From [Leptolyngbya] sp. JSC-1 (GTDB lineage: Bacteria; Cyanobacteriota; Cyanobacteriia; Elainellales; Elainellaceae): a DNA stretch of 64,000 bases. Each line of letters begins with the position of its first letter. The stretch's first letter is position 1. Positions 1-8,294 of this stretch are shown here, in pieces. Position numbers and translations under genes: made by a program. Where the stretch lies: the NCBI GenBank assembly GCA_000733415.1, contig KL662191.1, positions 2,109,145-2,173,144 of the forward strand, given 5' to 3'. The notes under the pieces were generated by a model. It searched no databases, had not been told where the DNA came from, and saw only the letters and a list, made by a program, of their open reading frames with translations.

Positions 1-2
1 AC

Positions 3-218
3 AACTTCATTGCCTATCTCAACAAGCACCGTCATCGCATCGTCAATTACAGTTACTTCCAAGCCGAAGGGATTTCCATTGGTTCAGGCACGATTGAATC
101 GACTGTCAAACAGATTGGAGCGCGCATCAAACTATCTGGAGCACAGTGGAAAGCGCAAAACGTTCCTCAAGTCTTGCTCCATCGTTGTGCTTATCTCAAT
201 GGGCAGTTCTCAAATTGA
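3..218 (+). CDS. Transposase C-terminus, probably ISKra4-like (5' partial)
   Basis: An open frame enters from the left edge and stops at TGA 216-218, giving the last 71 residues of a protein. The motif IGSGTIES followed by KISGAQWK-like residues and NVPQVLLHRCAYLNGQF is what I know from the C-terminal end of ISKra4-type DDE transposases in cyanobacteria; the Glu of GTIES would be the DDE glutamate. The rest of the element lies outside the window, so intactness cannot be judged. Downstream AT-rich sequence to about 290 may hold the right terminal inverted repeat, but the left end is not available to confirm it. The element lies directly beside an orphaned promoter-like region (407-495). Family assignment is by recall, moderately sure. 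Confidence 0.65.
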   Translation, partial: NFIAYLNKHRHRIVNYSYFQAEGISIGSGTIESTVKQIGARIKLSGAQWKAQNVPQVLLHRCAYLNGQFSN

Positions 219-406
219 GACTCGCAAGACTGGGATGCACCCTGCCGCTGGAACAAAACCACCCAAAATTGTACCGACAATGCAAAAATATTGAACCAAC
301 AGTCGTATCTTCATCCTGCTCCTCACACCAACATTTCCAGGGCGACAGAACTGCTCCCTGTAACGGCAAGCCGTAAGCTGTAACGCCTTGTACTGACAGT
401 AATTTC

Positions 407-426
407 AAATAATTCTCAATAAGAAT
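407..426 (-). promoter_or_regulatory. Fur-box-like sequence facing left
   Basis: On the minus strand the sequence reads ATTCTTATTGAGAATTATTT, which resembles Fur (iron) boxes in its repeated GATAAT/GAGAAT-type hexamers. It lies downstream of two AraC-type direct repeats when read leftwards, an arrangement expected for an iron-regulated promoter of a leftward gene. No such gene is present in the window: a transposase tail occupies the place. The match is by eye, not by a scored matrix. Confidence 0.4.
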
Positions 427-457
427 AGGATGAAAGCCGCACCGGATGAAGATACGC

Positions 458-495
458 TTTTGCCCCAGACTGGCTTTTTTTTGCCTCAAACTGTC
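458..495 (-). promoter_or_regulatory. Pair of 17-bp direct repeats, candidate AraC/PchR-type operator
   Basis: The segments 458-474 (TTTTGCCCCAGACTGGC) and 479-495 (TTTTGCCTCAAACTGTC) match at 14 of 17 positions with a 21-bp period, about two helical turns, as expected for direct-repeat half sites of AraC-type regulators. The second copy overlaps the stop codon of the neighbouring AraC-family gene (486-488). Reading leftward, the repeats precede the Fur-like site at 407-426. The likely ligand is the adjacent regulator, but this is inference. Confidence 0.45.
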
Positions 496-1490
496 TTTTC
501 AGTTGTATCCCAGCTTCCCTGTCCCTTACGACAGTCTCTGGGCGTAATCCCAAATTTCTGCTTAAAGGCATCGCAAAAGCGGCTTTGACTGGCATACCCA
601 ACGGCTCGTGCCACCTCTTGCACCGTCATGTCTCCAGCCTCCAGAAGGGTGCGTCCCTGTTCCAGGCGATAATCCCGCAAATAGCCAAACGGAGTTGTTT
701 TCAACACCTGACGAAAGCCCCGATGTAGCTTACTTTCGCTCATTCCCACCTGTCGGGCTAACTCCAAGATCGACGGCGGTTGATCCAAACTGCGAGCCAA
801 AATATCTTTGGCATCGTGAATGCGATCGACATCATCGCGGCAGAGCTTGATGGTACCACGCGCTTCCGATAGCTCGATTGTCTGTTCAAGCTGGAGGGCA
901 ATTAACTCCAGCGATTTTCCCTCCAAATAGATCCGCCGCGTCAGACCTCGATACGGGCAATTCAAAATTTGCATCAAAGCACGCTGCATTGCAGGCGTTG
1001 TCGTGTGCGGTTGAAAAAACTGATGATTTTTTTCTTCAAAGATAGGGTCTAACTCTGGCTCAAGTAATTCCATTTGATCAGCTACAAATGACCAGAGAAC
1101 TGAGGGTTCAACGTGAATATCCACTTCCAAGACTCGCCCTGACCGGCGCATCCATTGGATTTTTCGATCGGCAAACCTGCGGATCAGATAATTTTGTCCC
1201 GCACTGACTTCGTAGCCGTCATCATGCCTGACATTGGAGGAGAGTTGAAAAACCAGCTCGAAATCTCCCACCTCCAAACAATCCCAATTTTTAACCAGCA
1301 AATCGTCATGAAAGGTGTAATCGTGCAGCGTTAGAGAAATTCCATCCCGCAGATCGACATGCTGTCTATACCCACAACCTAACGGTTTCGGATATGTGGC
1401 TATGCACTCAAATTCTCCTAGAGGTTGGGCGTTATTGTCCGACTCTTGTCTAAGCTGCCCAAACTCTGCGCCTGAAATGGTGATGGTCAT
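486..1490 (-). CDS. AraC-family regulator, PchR-like (siderophore/iron type)
   Basis: A 334-residue transcription factor. The C-terminal ~100 residues hold the double helix-turn-helix of AraC proteins: first helix pair around ILELARQVGMSESKLHRGF and second around VQEVARAVGYASQSRFCDAF, closing with the typical KFGITP. The N-terminal ~220 residues form a ligand-sensing domain of the kind seen in PchR-like regulators that cyanobacteria keep beside TonB-dependent siderophore receptors. The start ATG at 1490 lies 37 bp from a perfect palindrome (1527-1546) that looks like a Fur site, so iron repression is likely. Candidate target sites are the direct repeats at 458-495, immediately downstream, but the gene they would drive is missing. 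PchR-type assignment is inference; AraC family is certain. Confidence 0.85.
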   Translation of the reverse strand: MTITISGAEFGQLRQESDNNAQPLGEFECIATYPKPLGCGYRQHVDLRDGISLTLHDYTFHDDLLVKNWDCLEVGDFELVFQLSSNVRHDDGYEVSAGQNYLIRRFADRKIQWMRRSGRVLEVDIHVEPSVLWSFVADQMELLEPELDPIFEEKNHQFFQPHTTTPAMQRALMQILNCPYRGLTRRIYLEGKSLELIALQLEQTIELSEARGTIKLCRDDVDRIHDAKDILARSLDQPPSILELARQVGMSESKLHRGFRQVLKTTPFGYLRDYRLEQGRTLLEAGDMTVQEVARAVGYASQSRFCDAFKQKFGITPRDCRKGQGSWDTTEKTV

Positions 1491-1526
1491 GCCAATCTAT
1501 GCTAGTTCTTCACTGATGAAGACAGT

Positions 1527-1546
1527 TAATGAGAATATTCTCATTA
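1527..1546. promoter_or_regulatory. Perfect 20-bp palindrome, Fur-box-like operator
   Basis: TAATGAGAATATTCTCATTA is a perfect 10+10 palindrome placed 37 bp upstream of the AraC-type gene start at 1490. Its GAGAAT/ATTCTC core matches the layout of Fur-family sites (iron or zinc). It probably represses the regulator when metal is plentiful. Confidence 0.6.
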
Positions 1547-1607
1547 GTGAAGCGTAGCAAAGTCCTTAGCTGCTGTAAAGAAGGATTGAAGGCAACTGAA
1601 ACGCTCT

Positions 1608-1961
1608 TTAGCAGTTCAATAATGTTGGAACGAGGTTTAAGGAATTTGCCAGTCGCACACCGATCACCTTGATCGAACCTTCTGTCTCCCATAAACTTTC
1701 ACTCCCCTTCGCTCGTTTCTCATCCGCTTTAGAGACAGGGATTATCGAAGGATAGGGAATCGATGCTTGCCCACCTGAACTGTATCCAGGGTTAGTAATC
1801 ACGCATTTGCCTTGAGTAAATTTCAGAATTTCATCGGCGCTGATCACCGGCATTTTTTGCAGATTCTCACTCCAACTAATGGAGCGGCTCATTTGCCCGC
1901 CCAACGTTGGCGAAGCCCCTCCCCCGGAGGTTCGCCTTGTCGTTCGATTTTTGATTAGCAC
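1608..1961 (-). pseudogene. Fragment resembling the C-terminus of a conjugative coupling protein (TraD/VirD4-type)
   Basis: An open frame of 117 codons whose central part (about 1683-1892) reads like the tail of type IV secretion DNA-transfer ATPases found in cyanobacteria: VISADEILKF, then a CVITNPGYSSGG stretch, then KADEKRAKGSESLWE. The N-terminal ~23 codons come from a repeat sequence (1909-1936), and after SLWET the sequence loses resemblance, so no complete protein is encoded. The Walker motifs of the family are absent. It is most simply a decayed remnant of an integrated conjugative element, which fits the transposase nearby. Family recognition is from memory and moderate. Confidence 0.4.
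1909..1936. repeat. Dispersed-type hairpin repeat
   Basis: GGCGAA (1909-1914) and TTCGCC (1931-1936) bracket a C-rich loop. This hairpin resembles short interspersed repeats common in cyanobacterial intergenic regions. It forms the artificial start of the neighbouring remnant frame. Confidence 0.4.
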
Positions 1962-2068
1962 TTCTTTTTTACCGTACCGTTTTGAGTAATCCTCAGCCGT
2001 CTTATGATTACCAGGTAAGCCTGCACTTAACCTAAGATGAAATAGGGTGTTGATTGCAGCGATTGCCT

Positions 2069-3199
2069 ATGACAAGCCATCCTGAAATGCAAGCAAAACT
2101 GCTGTTTGATCAAGGCGTACAGGCATTTGAAGCGCGGGCCTTTGAGGAAGCACTGGGGTATTTAGAGCAGTCGTTAGCCTTGGATGCAGATAATACCGAT
2201 ACCTGGTGTTGTCGCGGTTTGGTGCTGGGCCATTTGAAGCGCTATGCCGAATCGGTTGATAGTTTTGACCAAGCGCTCCAGCGTACCCCTACCGATCATA
2301 CGGCGCTCTACAACAAGGGACTGGTGCTGGCAGAATGGCAGAAACATCAGGCAGCAGTCGAGGCCTTTACGCAACTACTAGAGTACTATCCCCACGACTA
2401 CCGGGCTTGGGATGCCAAAGGCACTGCCTTCATGAATCTGGGGCGACATAATGATGCGCTGAATGCCTACGATCGAGCGGTGGAGTTTAATCCAGATGGC
2501 TACATGGCTTTGGTGAACCGGGCCAGTGCCCTCACAGCCCTCAAACGCTACAAGGGGGCAATTCGCAGCCTGAATCAGGCGCTGCATATGAATCCCGATG
2601 AATCGACCGGCTGGTATAACCGGGGCTGCATCTACATGGCCCAAGAAGACCCCGATCAAGCAATTCCGGATTTTCAAAAAGCGATTGAGCTGAATCTAGA
2701 AAACACCTCGGCCTGGATTAATTTAGGCAACATGTATGGCCAGAAAGGAGAAGAAACCGAGGCGCTGCGCTGTTACCAGAAAGCGGTAGAAATCAACCCC
2801 AACGATACCCATGCCTGGAACAATCAAGGCATTACCCTGCGTCGGTTGGGACGAGTCAAAGAGGCGATTGCGGCTTATGATCGGGCGATTGCCGCCGACC
2901 CCAACAACTACGAAGCCTGGGATAATCGCGGCTATGCTCTGGCGAAACTGCACAAGTACCGAGAAGCCCATGCCAGCATCGATCAGTCACTCAAGATCAA
3001 ACCCGATCATGCCAACGGGATTTATAACAAAGGCTATTGCTACGCCTGTGAAGGTAAAACTGCTCTAGCAGTCGATCATCTAGCTCAGGCGATTCGACTC
3101 AATCCTAGCCGCTATTTGCCCGCTGCTAAAACTGACCCTGATCTGGAAAGCTTGCGCAAAAACAAGCGATTTCAGGCCGTTTTAAACGGCAAGTTTTAG
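2069..3199 (+). CDS. Tetratricopeptide-repeat protein (10 TPRs)
   Basis: About 376 residues almost wholly made of ten consecutive 34-residue TPR units, each with the W/L-G-Y-A-P pattern (for example AWNNQGITLRRLGRVKEAI and AWDNRGYALAKLHKYREA). TPR solenoids bind peptides or partner proteins. There is no signal peptide or enzymatic domain, so it is probably a cytoplasmic scaffold. I chose the ATG at 2069; a TTG at 2054 in the same frame is possible. The final ~28 residues after the last TPR carry a conserved RKNKRFQAVL-type tail seen in other bacterial TPR proteins. It converges on glgX, with 36 bp between stop codons. The partner is unknown. Confidence 0.9.
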   Translation: MTSHPEMQAKLLFDQGVQAFEARAFEEALGYLEQSLALDADNTDTWCCRGLVLGHLKRYAESVDSFDQALQRTPTDHTALYNKGLVLAEWQKHQAAVEAFTQLLEYYPHDYRAWDAKGTAFMNLGRHNDALNAYDRAVEFNPDGYMALVNRASALTALKRYKGAIRSLNQALHMNPDESTGWYNRGCIYMAQEDPDQAIPDFQKAIELNLENTSAWINLGNMYGQKGEETEALRCYQKAVEINPNDTHAWNNQGITLRRLGRVKEAIAAYDRAIAADPNNYEAWDNRGYALAKLHKYREAHASIDQSLKIKPDHANGIYNKGYCYACEGKTALAVDHLAQAIRLNPSRYLPAAKTDPDLESLRKNKRFQAVLNGKF

Positions 3200-3211
3200 T
3201 CGGCTAGTTGC

Positions 3212-3246
3212 TTATTTGCCCATTTATTTGCCCATTTATTTGCCCA
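3212..3246 (+). repeat. 12-bp tandem repeat across the glgX 3' end
   Basis: Nearly three copies of TTATTTGCCCAT (3212-3223, 3224-3235, 3236-3246). The last copy contains the glgX stop codon, so repeat copy number changes would alter only the untranslated space between the converging genes. Confidence 0.8.
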
Positions 3247-5347
3247 CCAGCACCATCACCGAGCGGTCGCCCACCATAATCCACGACTGTTCTGAGAGAA
3301 TTGGTTCAGAACCCGGTTCCCAGATATCCTCGGGGGGCTGCATCGCCGTGTTGACAAACACATGCCACTTCATACCAATCGGCAGCTTCGGCAACTCGAA
3401 ACTGTGGGACTCCCAGTGCAGGTTCATGGCGACATAAATAAAATCATCAACGGCAGTTCCGCCCTTGGCGTATTTACCACACAGCATGAAGGCGAGCCAG
3501 TGACAGTCCTCAGACCAGTCGGGGTCATGGGCACTGGTGCCATGCCAGCTAATATCGGGATAGCCGACCTTGAGGTAATCTTGCTGCTGAAAATATTCGC
3601 GATTGCGCAGCACAGGATGGACATTGCGGAAGGCAATGCAGTTTTTCACAAAGCGGAATAGGGCGGCATTGGTTTTAAGCAGCGTCCAGTCGAGCCAGGT
3701 TAGCTCCGAATCGTGGCAATAGGCGTTATTGTTACCGTTCTGGCTGTGTCCCATCTCATCGCCCATCAACAGCATCGGCACACCCTGACTCACCATGAGA
3801 ATGGTGATCGCATTGCGCATTTGCCGTCGGCGTAACGCTAATATTTCTGGGTCGTTCGTCGGTCCTTCTACACCACAATTCCAGCTATCGTTATCGTTCA
3901 TGCCGTCTTGGTTATTTTCGGCATTCGCTTCGTTGTGTTTGTGGTTGTAGGAAACCAGGTCCGCCAATGTAAACCCATCGTGGGCCGTAACAAAATTGAC
4001 CGAACTATCTACCGAACGGCCCGCTTTAGCATAGAGATCGGGCGAGCCTTGCAAGCGCTGCGCCATTTCGCTGACATCGCCCTCGCCTTTGAGGAATTTG
4101 CGCACGGCATCGCGGTATCTCCCATTCCATTCGCCCCAGCGATCGTAGTCAGGAAATGAACCAACCTGATACAATCCGCCGGCATCCCAGGCTTCGGCAA
4201 TTAATTTACATTTGGCCAGCACTGGATCAAACGCCAGGGTTTCCAGCAACGGAGGATTCGCCAGAGGTTCGCCGGTACGAGCGCGGCCTAGAATCGAGGC
4301 CAGATCAAACCGAAAACCGTCGATGTGGTATTCCGAGGCCCAGTAGCGCAAGCAATCCAGGACAAAAATACGCACCACCGGATGGTTACAGTTGAGCGTA
4401 TTGCCACAGCCGCTGAAATTGAGGTAGTGCCCATTGGGTGTCAGCATGTAGTAGGTTTTGTTATCAAGGCCGCGAAACGAGATCGTCGGTCCGGCTTCGT
4501 TGCCTTCTGCCGTGTGGTTGAACACCACATCCAAAATAATTTCGATGCCGTTTTTGTGCAGTTCCTTCACCAGGGTTTTCAGCTCATCCACCTGTCCGCC
4601 GATGGCTCCAGATGCGGCATAGCCCGCTTTAGGGGCATAGAAGCCAATTGTGCTGTAACCCCAGTAGTTGAACAACGGCTCGCCGGTTAAAGGATTGTGA
4701 CGGGGGTTATCTAGCTCATCAAATTCAAAGATTGGCATCAGCTCAATGCAGTTGACGCCCAGCTCTTTGAAGTAGGGAATTTTTTCTTGAATGCCGGCAA
4801 ACGTGCCGCGATGTTCAGGGGTGACTTTAGAGGAGGGATGGCGAGTAAAGCCCCGCACATGCATTTCGTAGATCACCAGATCTTCGGCTGGAATTTCTAG
4901 AGGCCGATCACCTTCCCAATCAAAATCATCGGTGACGATCCGTCCGCGATAGGGGAAATTGCCGTGGTCCTGGATTGGAGCACCCCAGACATCGCGCCCG
5001 CCAATATTTTTGGCATAGGGATCGAGCAAGATTTTGTTGGCATCAAAGCGGTGACCTTCTTGGGGTTCGTAGGGGCCATCTACTCGATAGCCATACTCCA
5101 GATTTTCGTAGTCCAGATCGAGCACGATCATGCTGACCACGTTGCCCAGGCGAAACTCTCGTAAAAACGGAATTTCTGCATAGGGTTGGGTTTCTCCTTT
5201 ACGAAATAGCACCAGAATGGCTTCGGTGGCGTGGTTGGAATAAATCGAGAAATTGACACCACCCTGAACTGGGGTTGCCCCAAACGGAAAGGGCTGTCCA
5301 TAGCGCAAGCGAAATTTGCCGTAGGCATAGGTTTTATGCATATCCAA
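3236..5347 (-). CDS. glgX: Glycogen debranching enzyme (isoamylase type)
   Basis: A 703-residue GH13 enzyme that hydrolyses alpha-1,6 branch linkages of glycogen. An N-terminal CBM48-like domain (roughly residues 10-110) precedes the TIM barrel. The catalytic triad can be read: nucleophile Asp348 in DGFRFDLAS, acid/base Glu385 in LIAEAWDAGG, and Asp457 in VTAHDGFTL. The length is normal for bacterial GlgX/TreX. It acts in the cytoplasm in storage-carbon breakdown, supplying linear glucans to phosphorylase. No other glycogen gene lies nearby. The ATG at 5347 begins the conserved N-terminus. The 3' end abuts a 12-bp tandem repeat. Confidence 0.96.
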   Translation of the reverse strand: MDMHKTYAYGKFRLRYGQPFPFGATPVQGGVNFSIYSNHATEAILVLFRKGETQPYAEIPFLREFRLGNVVSMIVLDLDYENLEYGYRVDGPYEPQEGHRFDANKILLDPYAKNIGGRDVWGAPIQDHGNFPYRGRIVTDDFDWEGDRPLEIPAEDLVIYEMHVRGFTRHPSSKVTPEHRGTFAGIQEKIPYFKELGVNCIELMPIFEFDELDNPRHNPLTGEPLFNYWGYSTIGFYAPKAGYAASGAIGGQVDELKTLVKELHKNGIEIILDVVFNHTAEGNEAGPTISFRGLDNKTYYMLTPNGHYLNFSGCGNTLNCNHPVVRIFVLDCLRYWASEYHIDGFRFDLASILGRARTGEPLANPPLLETLAFDPVLAKCKLIAEAWDAGGLYQVGSFPDYDRWGEWNGRYRDAVRKFLKGEGDVSEMAQRLQGSPDLYAKAGRSVDSSVNFVTAHDGFTLADLVSYNHKHNEANAENNQDGMNDNDSWNCGVEGPTNDPEILALRRRQMRNAITILMVSQGVPMLLMGDEMGHSQNGNNNAYCHDSELTWLDWTLLKTNAALFRFVKNCIAFRNVHPVLRNREYFQQQDYLKVGYPDISWHGTSAHDPDWSEDCHWLAFMLCGKYAKGGTAVDDFIYVAMNLHWESHSFELPKLPIGMKWHVFVNTAMQPPEDIWEPGSEPILSEQSWIMVGDRSVMVLVGK

Positions 5348-5588
5348 TCACAGCGATAGGGGATCGGCCCTGAAAGGCGCTGGCCAAGCCGTTGCAATCA
5401 TTGAGTTGCAATCATTGAACGGTACAAACGATACAAGAGAACAATACAACTATCCGCTCTACAAAGCATCAAGCATTGCTTGACCATCTCAACCATGATC
5501 CAGCAATTTGGCCCCACATGGGGTTGCTTTGATTACCCTCCTCAGGAATTGGTCAAAGCCCATTGAACGCCCATCGGATTTTAATCTC

Positions 5589-5609
5589 GTTAACGAAAAT
5601 TTCGTAAAC
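5589..5609. promoter_or_regulatory. Near-perfect 21-bp inverted repeat, candidate operator
   Basis: GTTAACGAAA and TTTCGTAAAC face each other around 5598-5600, with one mismatch. It sits about 60 bp upstream of the mechanosensitive-channel start and 240 bp from the divergent glgX start, so it could control either. No regulator can be named. Confidence 0.4.
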
Positions 5610-5669
5610 AGGCGTTCGGTTTCGATCTGTAGCCCCTATACTGATGCAGAGCGATGAGGTAGGATAGCC

Positions 5670-7316
5670 GTGCAGAGAGTGTTGAGAAAGCTAGTTCAGC
5701 TCGTTCAGAATTTTGCTCAAAGCTGGGAACAACCGGCCCACAGTGGATTGCATATTACGATCGTGGGGTTGTTAGCCTTTGCGCTGTTTACCGCCTGGGT
5801 ACCCACTACTTTTGGCCATCTGCCGGTACTCAAAGTTTGGGAGCAGCAGTTGCAGCAGCCCAGCCATGAGGTAAAGCGCTTGGGAAATCTGGAAACGGCA
5901 CCCGTGATTTTCGATGGCGCTCCTCTGTTCACCCTGGCCTCTCCGACCGTGTGGGACCGCTCACAACCGGGCAACCAGCTCCCAGTAGAAATCCGATCTC
6001 AACAGGTCGAGGCAAACCTGAATCGGGTGATTGAGGGCAGCTTTGTCCACGGCAATAAAGATGGCATTCTGACCAATTTTGATCCACAAACCTTGCAGGT
6101 CTCGGTCATCTCTCTAAATGATGTACCCGTGATTATTGCCGGCGATGGATACCATTCGCAGCCGCTGAAGCTGGTCACCGTTACCCATGTCGATGCTGAG
6201 TATAACGGACAGCCCGTTGCCGCCCTAGCCGAACAATGGCGCTCGCTGATCTACCAGAGTCTTTATGCCGCCCTGATGGAGCGTTCGCCGGAAGCTCTGA
6301 GCCTACACGGCAAACTGGGGGAATCGCTAATCGTGTTAGCCATTATGTTGGGAGCAAGTGTGGTACTCTGGCTGCTGCAAGTGCCCCTGAAGCGACGCAA
6401 TCGCCGCCTTCGCCTCCAACAAGCAGCCGTTGCAGCTGAAATCTATCCTGAGCCGTCTCGTGGCATGACAGAATTCGATCTAATCGCACTGCGGGCCAGG
6501 TTTCTAGACAGCTTTCAGCACCAGAAAACCCTACAGCAACAGCGGCGAGTCGTGGGGTTTTTCCGCTGGCTGCTGGCTTGGGCACAGGTGCTAGTTTGGA
6601 CGGTAGGACTAATCCTCGCTCTAACGGCCTTTCCTTGGACCAGGCAATATGTACAGCAGTTTCTCGGCACTCCTACCACTCTGCTGCTGATTTGGTTTTT
6701 TACCAGTCTGGTGAGCCGCTTGGGCAGTGGATTACTGCACCTGCTGGCTGATGCCTGGGTCAAGTTTGGGGCAGCGGCAGCCGACGACCCGCAGCGAGAT
6801 GTTTTACGCATCTCCACGATTCTCGCCTCGATTAAGCCTGTGAAGACGGTTGTGGTGTACGGCGTTGGCATAATAGCTGCCTTGGTTTACCTGGGCCTGC
6901 CCTTGAGTCTAGTGTTGACATTAGCTGGGATTGTCGGATTAGCACTGCTGCTGATTTGTCAGAATTTTGTCAGAGATGGATTAATGGGCTGTCTAATTCT
7001 CTGGGAAGACCAATATGCGATTGGCGATGTGATTAGCACGGGTCAACATACAGGACTGGTGGAACGAATGAATCTGCGGTTGACCCAACTGCGCCATGCT
7101 GGCGGGCTAGTCTCCTTGGCCAATAGCTCAATCGCCCAAGTCACCAATTTGACCCAGAGCTGGCAACAGCGGCAGGAAGCCCTGCACCCAAAAGCAATAG
7201 GGCCTCGGGCCACAGCTAACGGTATCGCCAATCCCTTCAACGGTACTGATCCGTTCAACGGTATGGATCCATTTGGGGGCGGCGACTCTGGTGAGCCAAC
7301 GGCCAGTGAAAGCTAA
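5670..7316 (+). CDS. MscS-family mechanosensitive ion channel
   Basis: A 548-residue membrane protein starting with GTG at 5670. A hydrophobic segment near residues 29-46 is followed by an extracytoplasmic domain (about 50-210), then a membrane segment near 217-236 and at least four further helices between about 300 and 435. After the last helix comes the MscS beta domain: EDQYAIGDVISTGQHTGLVE, then LVSLANSSI. Such channels open under membrane tension during hypo-osmotic shock. The N-terminal periplasmic domain makes it longer than E. coli MscS, as is common in cyanobacteria. The C-terminal ~45 residues are low complexity with repeated NGTDPFNGMDPF-like units. It appears monocistronic. Confidence 0.9.
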   Translation: MQRVLRKLVQLVQNFAQSWEQPAHSGLHITIVGLLAFALFTAWVPTTFGHLPVLKVWEQQLQQPSHEVKRLGNLETAPVIFDGAPLFTLASPTVWDRSQPGNQLPVEIRSQQVEANLNRVIEGSFVHGNKDGILTNFDPQTLQVSVISLNDVPVIIAGDGYHSQPLKLVTVTHVDAEYNGQPVAALAEQWRSLIYQSLYAALMERSPEALSLHGKLGESLIVLAIMLGASVVLWLLQVPLKRRNRRLRLQQAAVAAEIYPEPSRGMTEFDLIALRARFLDSFQHQKTLQQQRRVVGFFRWLLAWAQVLVWTVGLILALTAFPWTRQYVQQFLGTPTTLLLIWFFTSLVSRLGSGLLHLLADAWVKFGAAAADDPQRDVLRISTILASIKPVKTVVVYGVGIIAALVYLGLPLSLVLTLAGIVGLALLLICQNFVRDGLMGCLILWEDQYAIGDVISTGQHTGLVERMNLRLTQLRHAGGLVSLANSSIAQVTNLTQSWQQRQEALHPKAIGPRATANGIANPFNGTDPFNGMDPFGGGDSGEPTASES

Positions 7317-7514
7317 GTTTCTATGCAACCGCTTCTTTGATCAATTGAATTTATTGAAATAATTGTTTAGAAGGCCGGCTCTTGAGTAGACTGCATTCAG
7401 GTGGTGTAAACGCATCAACCTGTTTTGGCTCGATTCTGGTTTCAGCTTGATCAGCAGCGTCCGATAGGCGTTGGTAATCGTGGCTTCATGATAACGATGA
7501 AAGGATGACCGCAT

Positions 7515-7904
7515 ATGGCATTTGAGTACCCTGATGATTTGAAGTATTCGGATACACATGAATACGCCCGGCTCGAAGGCGAAATTGCCACCATTGGCAT
7601 CACGGCGTTTGCCGTCGATCAACTCGGCGATATTGTGTTTCTAGAATTACCAGAAATTGGTGAAGCCTTAGAAAAAGGAGAAACCTTTGGCACGGTTGAG
7701 TCAGTGAAAGCCGTTGAAGATTTGAAAGCTCCGATTACTGGTACCGTGGTTGAGCGTAACGATGCCCTGCTAGAAACCCCAGAACAGCTCGCAGAAGATC
7801 CCTACGGTGAAGGCTGGATGCTGAAGCTACGTGTGGATGATCCAGGCGAACTCGACGACGCCATGACGGCAGACGAATATCGGGAGCAGGTAGAAGGAGA
7901 CTAG
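7515..7904 (+). CDS. gcvH: Glycine cleavage system H protein
   Basis: A 129-residue lipoyl carrier that shuttles the aminomethyl group between P, T and L proteins of the glycine cleavage complex. In cyanobacteria this handles photorespiratory glycine. The lipoylation site is Lys65 within GTVESVKAVEDL, and the fold-defining LGDIVFLELP and YGEGWM segments are in place. The ATG at 7515 follows a purine-rich stretch (GAAAGGATGACC). gcvP follows 390 bp downstream on the same strand. The gap contains a strong hairpin, so the two may not be fully co-transcribed. gcvT is not in the window. Confidence 0.97.
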   Translation: MAFEYPDDLKYSDTHEYARLEGEIATIGITAFAVDQLGDIVFLELPEIGEALEKGETFGTVESVKAVEDLKAPITGTVVERNDALLETPEQLAEDPYGEGWMLKLRVDDPGELDDAMTADEYREQVEGD

Positions 7905-8117
7905 TTTTCCACCCAAGCTCCAACTCAGAACTTAGACTACCGCTACTGCCTGCGGCAACACTGCGCCACCCGCAAAAGCAGGCTACAAAGCCTAAAGCTA
8001 CAAGTCTTTTGTTCAAGCTGTAACCTAACACTCAAAACTGCGTGCTCCGGTGCCGCTGAGGTCACCGAACGCGCACAGGCTGCGCCAACAAAACTCATAC
8101 TCAAAACTTACTTACAA

Positions 8118-8163
8118 GGGGACGTAGCTCAAGACTCTGTGAAGACAGAGGGGCTGCGTCTCT
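8118..8163 (+). terminator. Long hairpin between gcvH and gcvP (terminator or leader element)
   Basis: Arms 8119-8130 (GGGACGTAGCTC) and 8151-8162 (GGGCTGCGTCTC) pair over 12 bp, allowing G-U, with an inner CTCTGT-GAAG-ACAGAG stem-loop (8135-8150) after an AAGA bulge. A short U-rich run follows at 8163. It would end gcvH transcription, or act in the gcvP leader 130 bp upstream of its ATG. It lacks the conserved core of a glycine riboswitch as far as I can see. Confidence 0.55.
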
Positions 8164-8294
8164 TTCTGATGAGGGGAATGCTAGGCTAAGGTTAAAAGCT
8201 AATTGTTGCAAACTGTTGCAAACTGTTGCGGAAACCGTTAGAACATAATCTAACTTGATTTTCCGAGTCTCCCCCTCATTGAAATTTCCTCCCT

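Noticed and set aside
7905..8294. Glycine riboswitch before gcvP
   Set aside because: The conserved purine-rich aptamer core was not found; only a simple long hairpin is visible.
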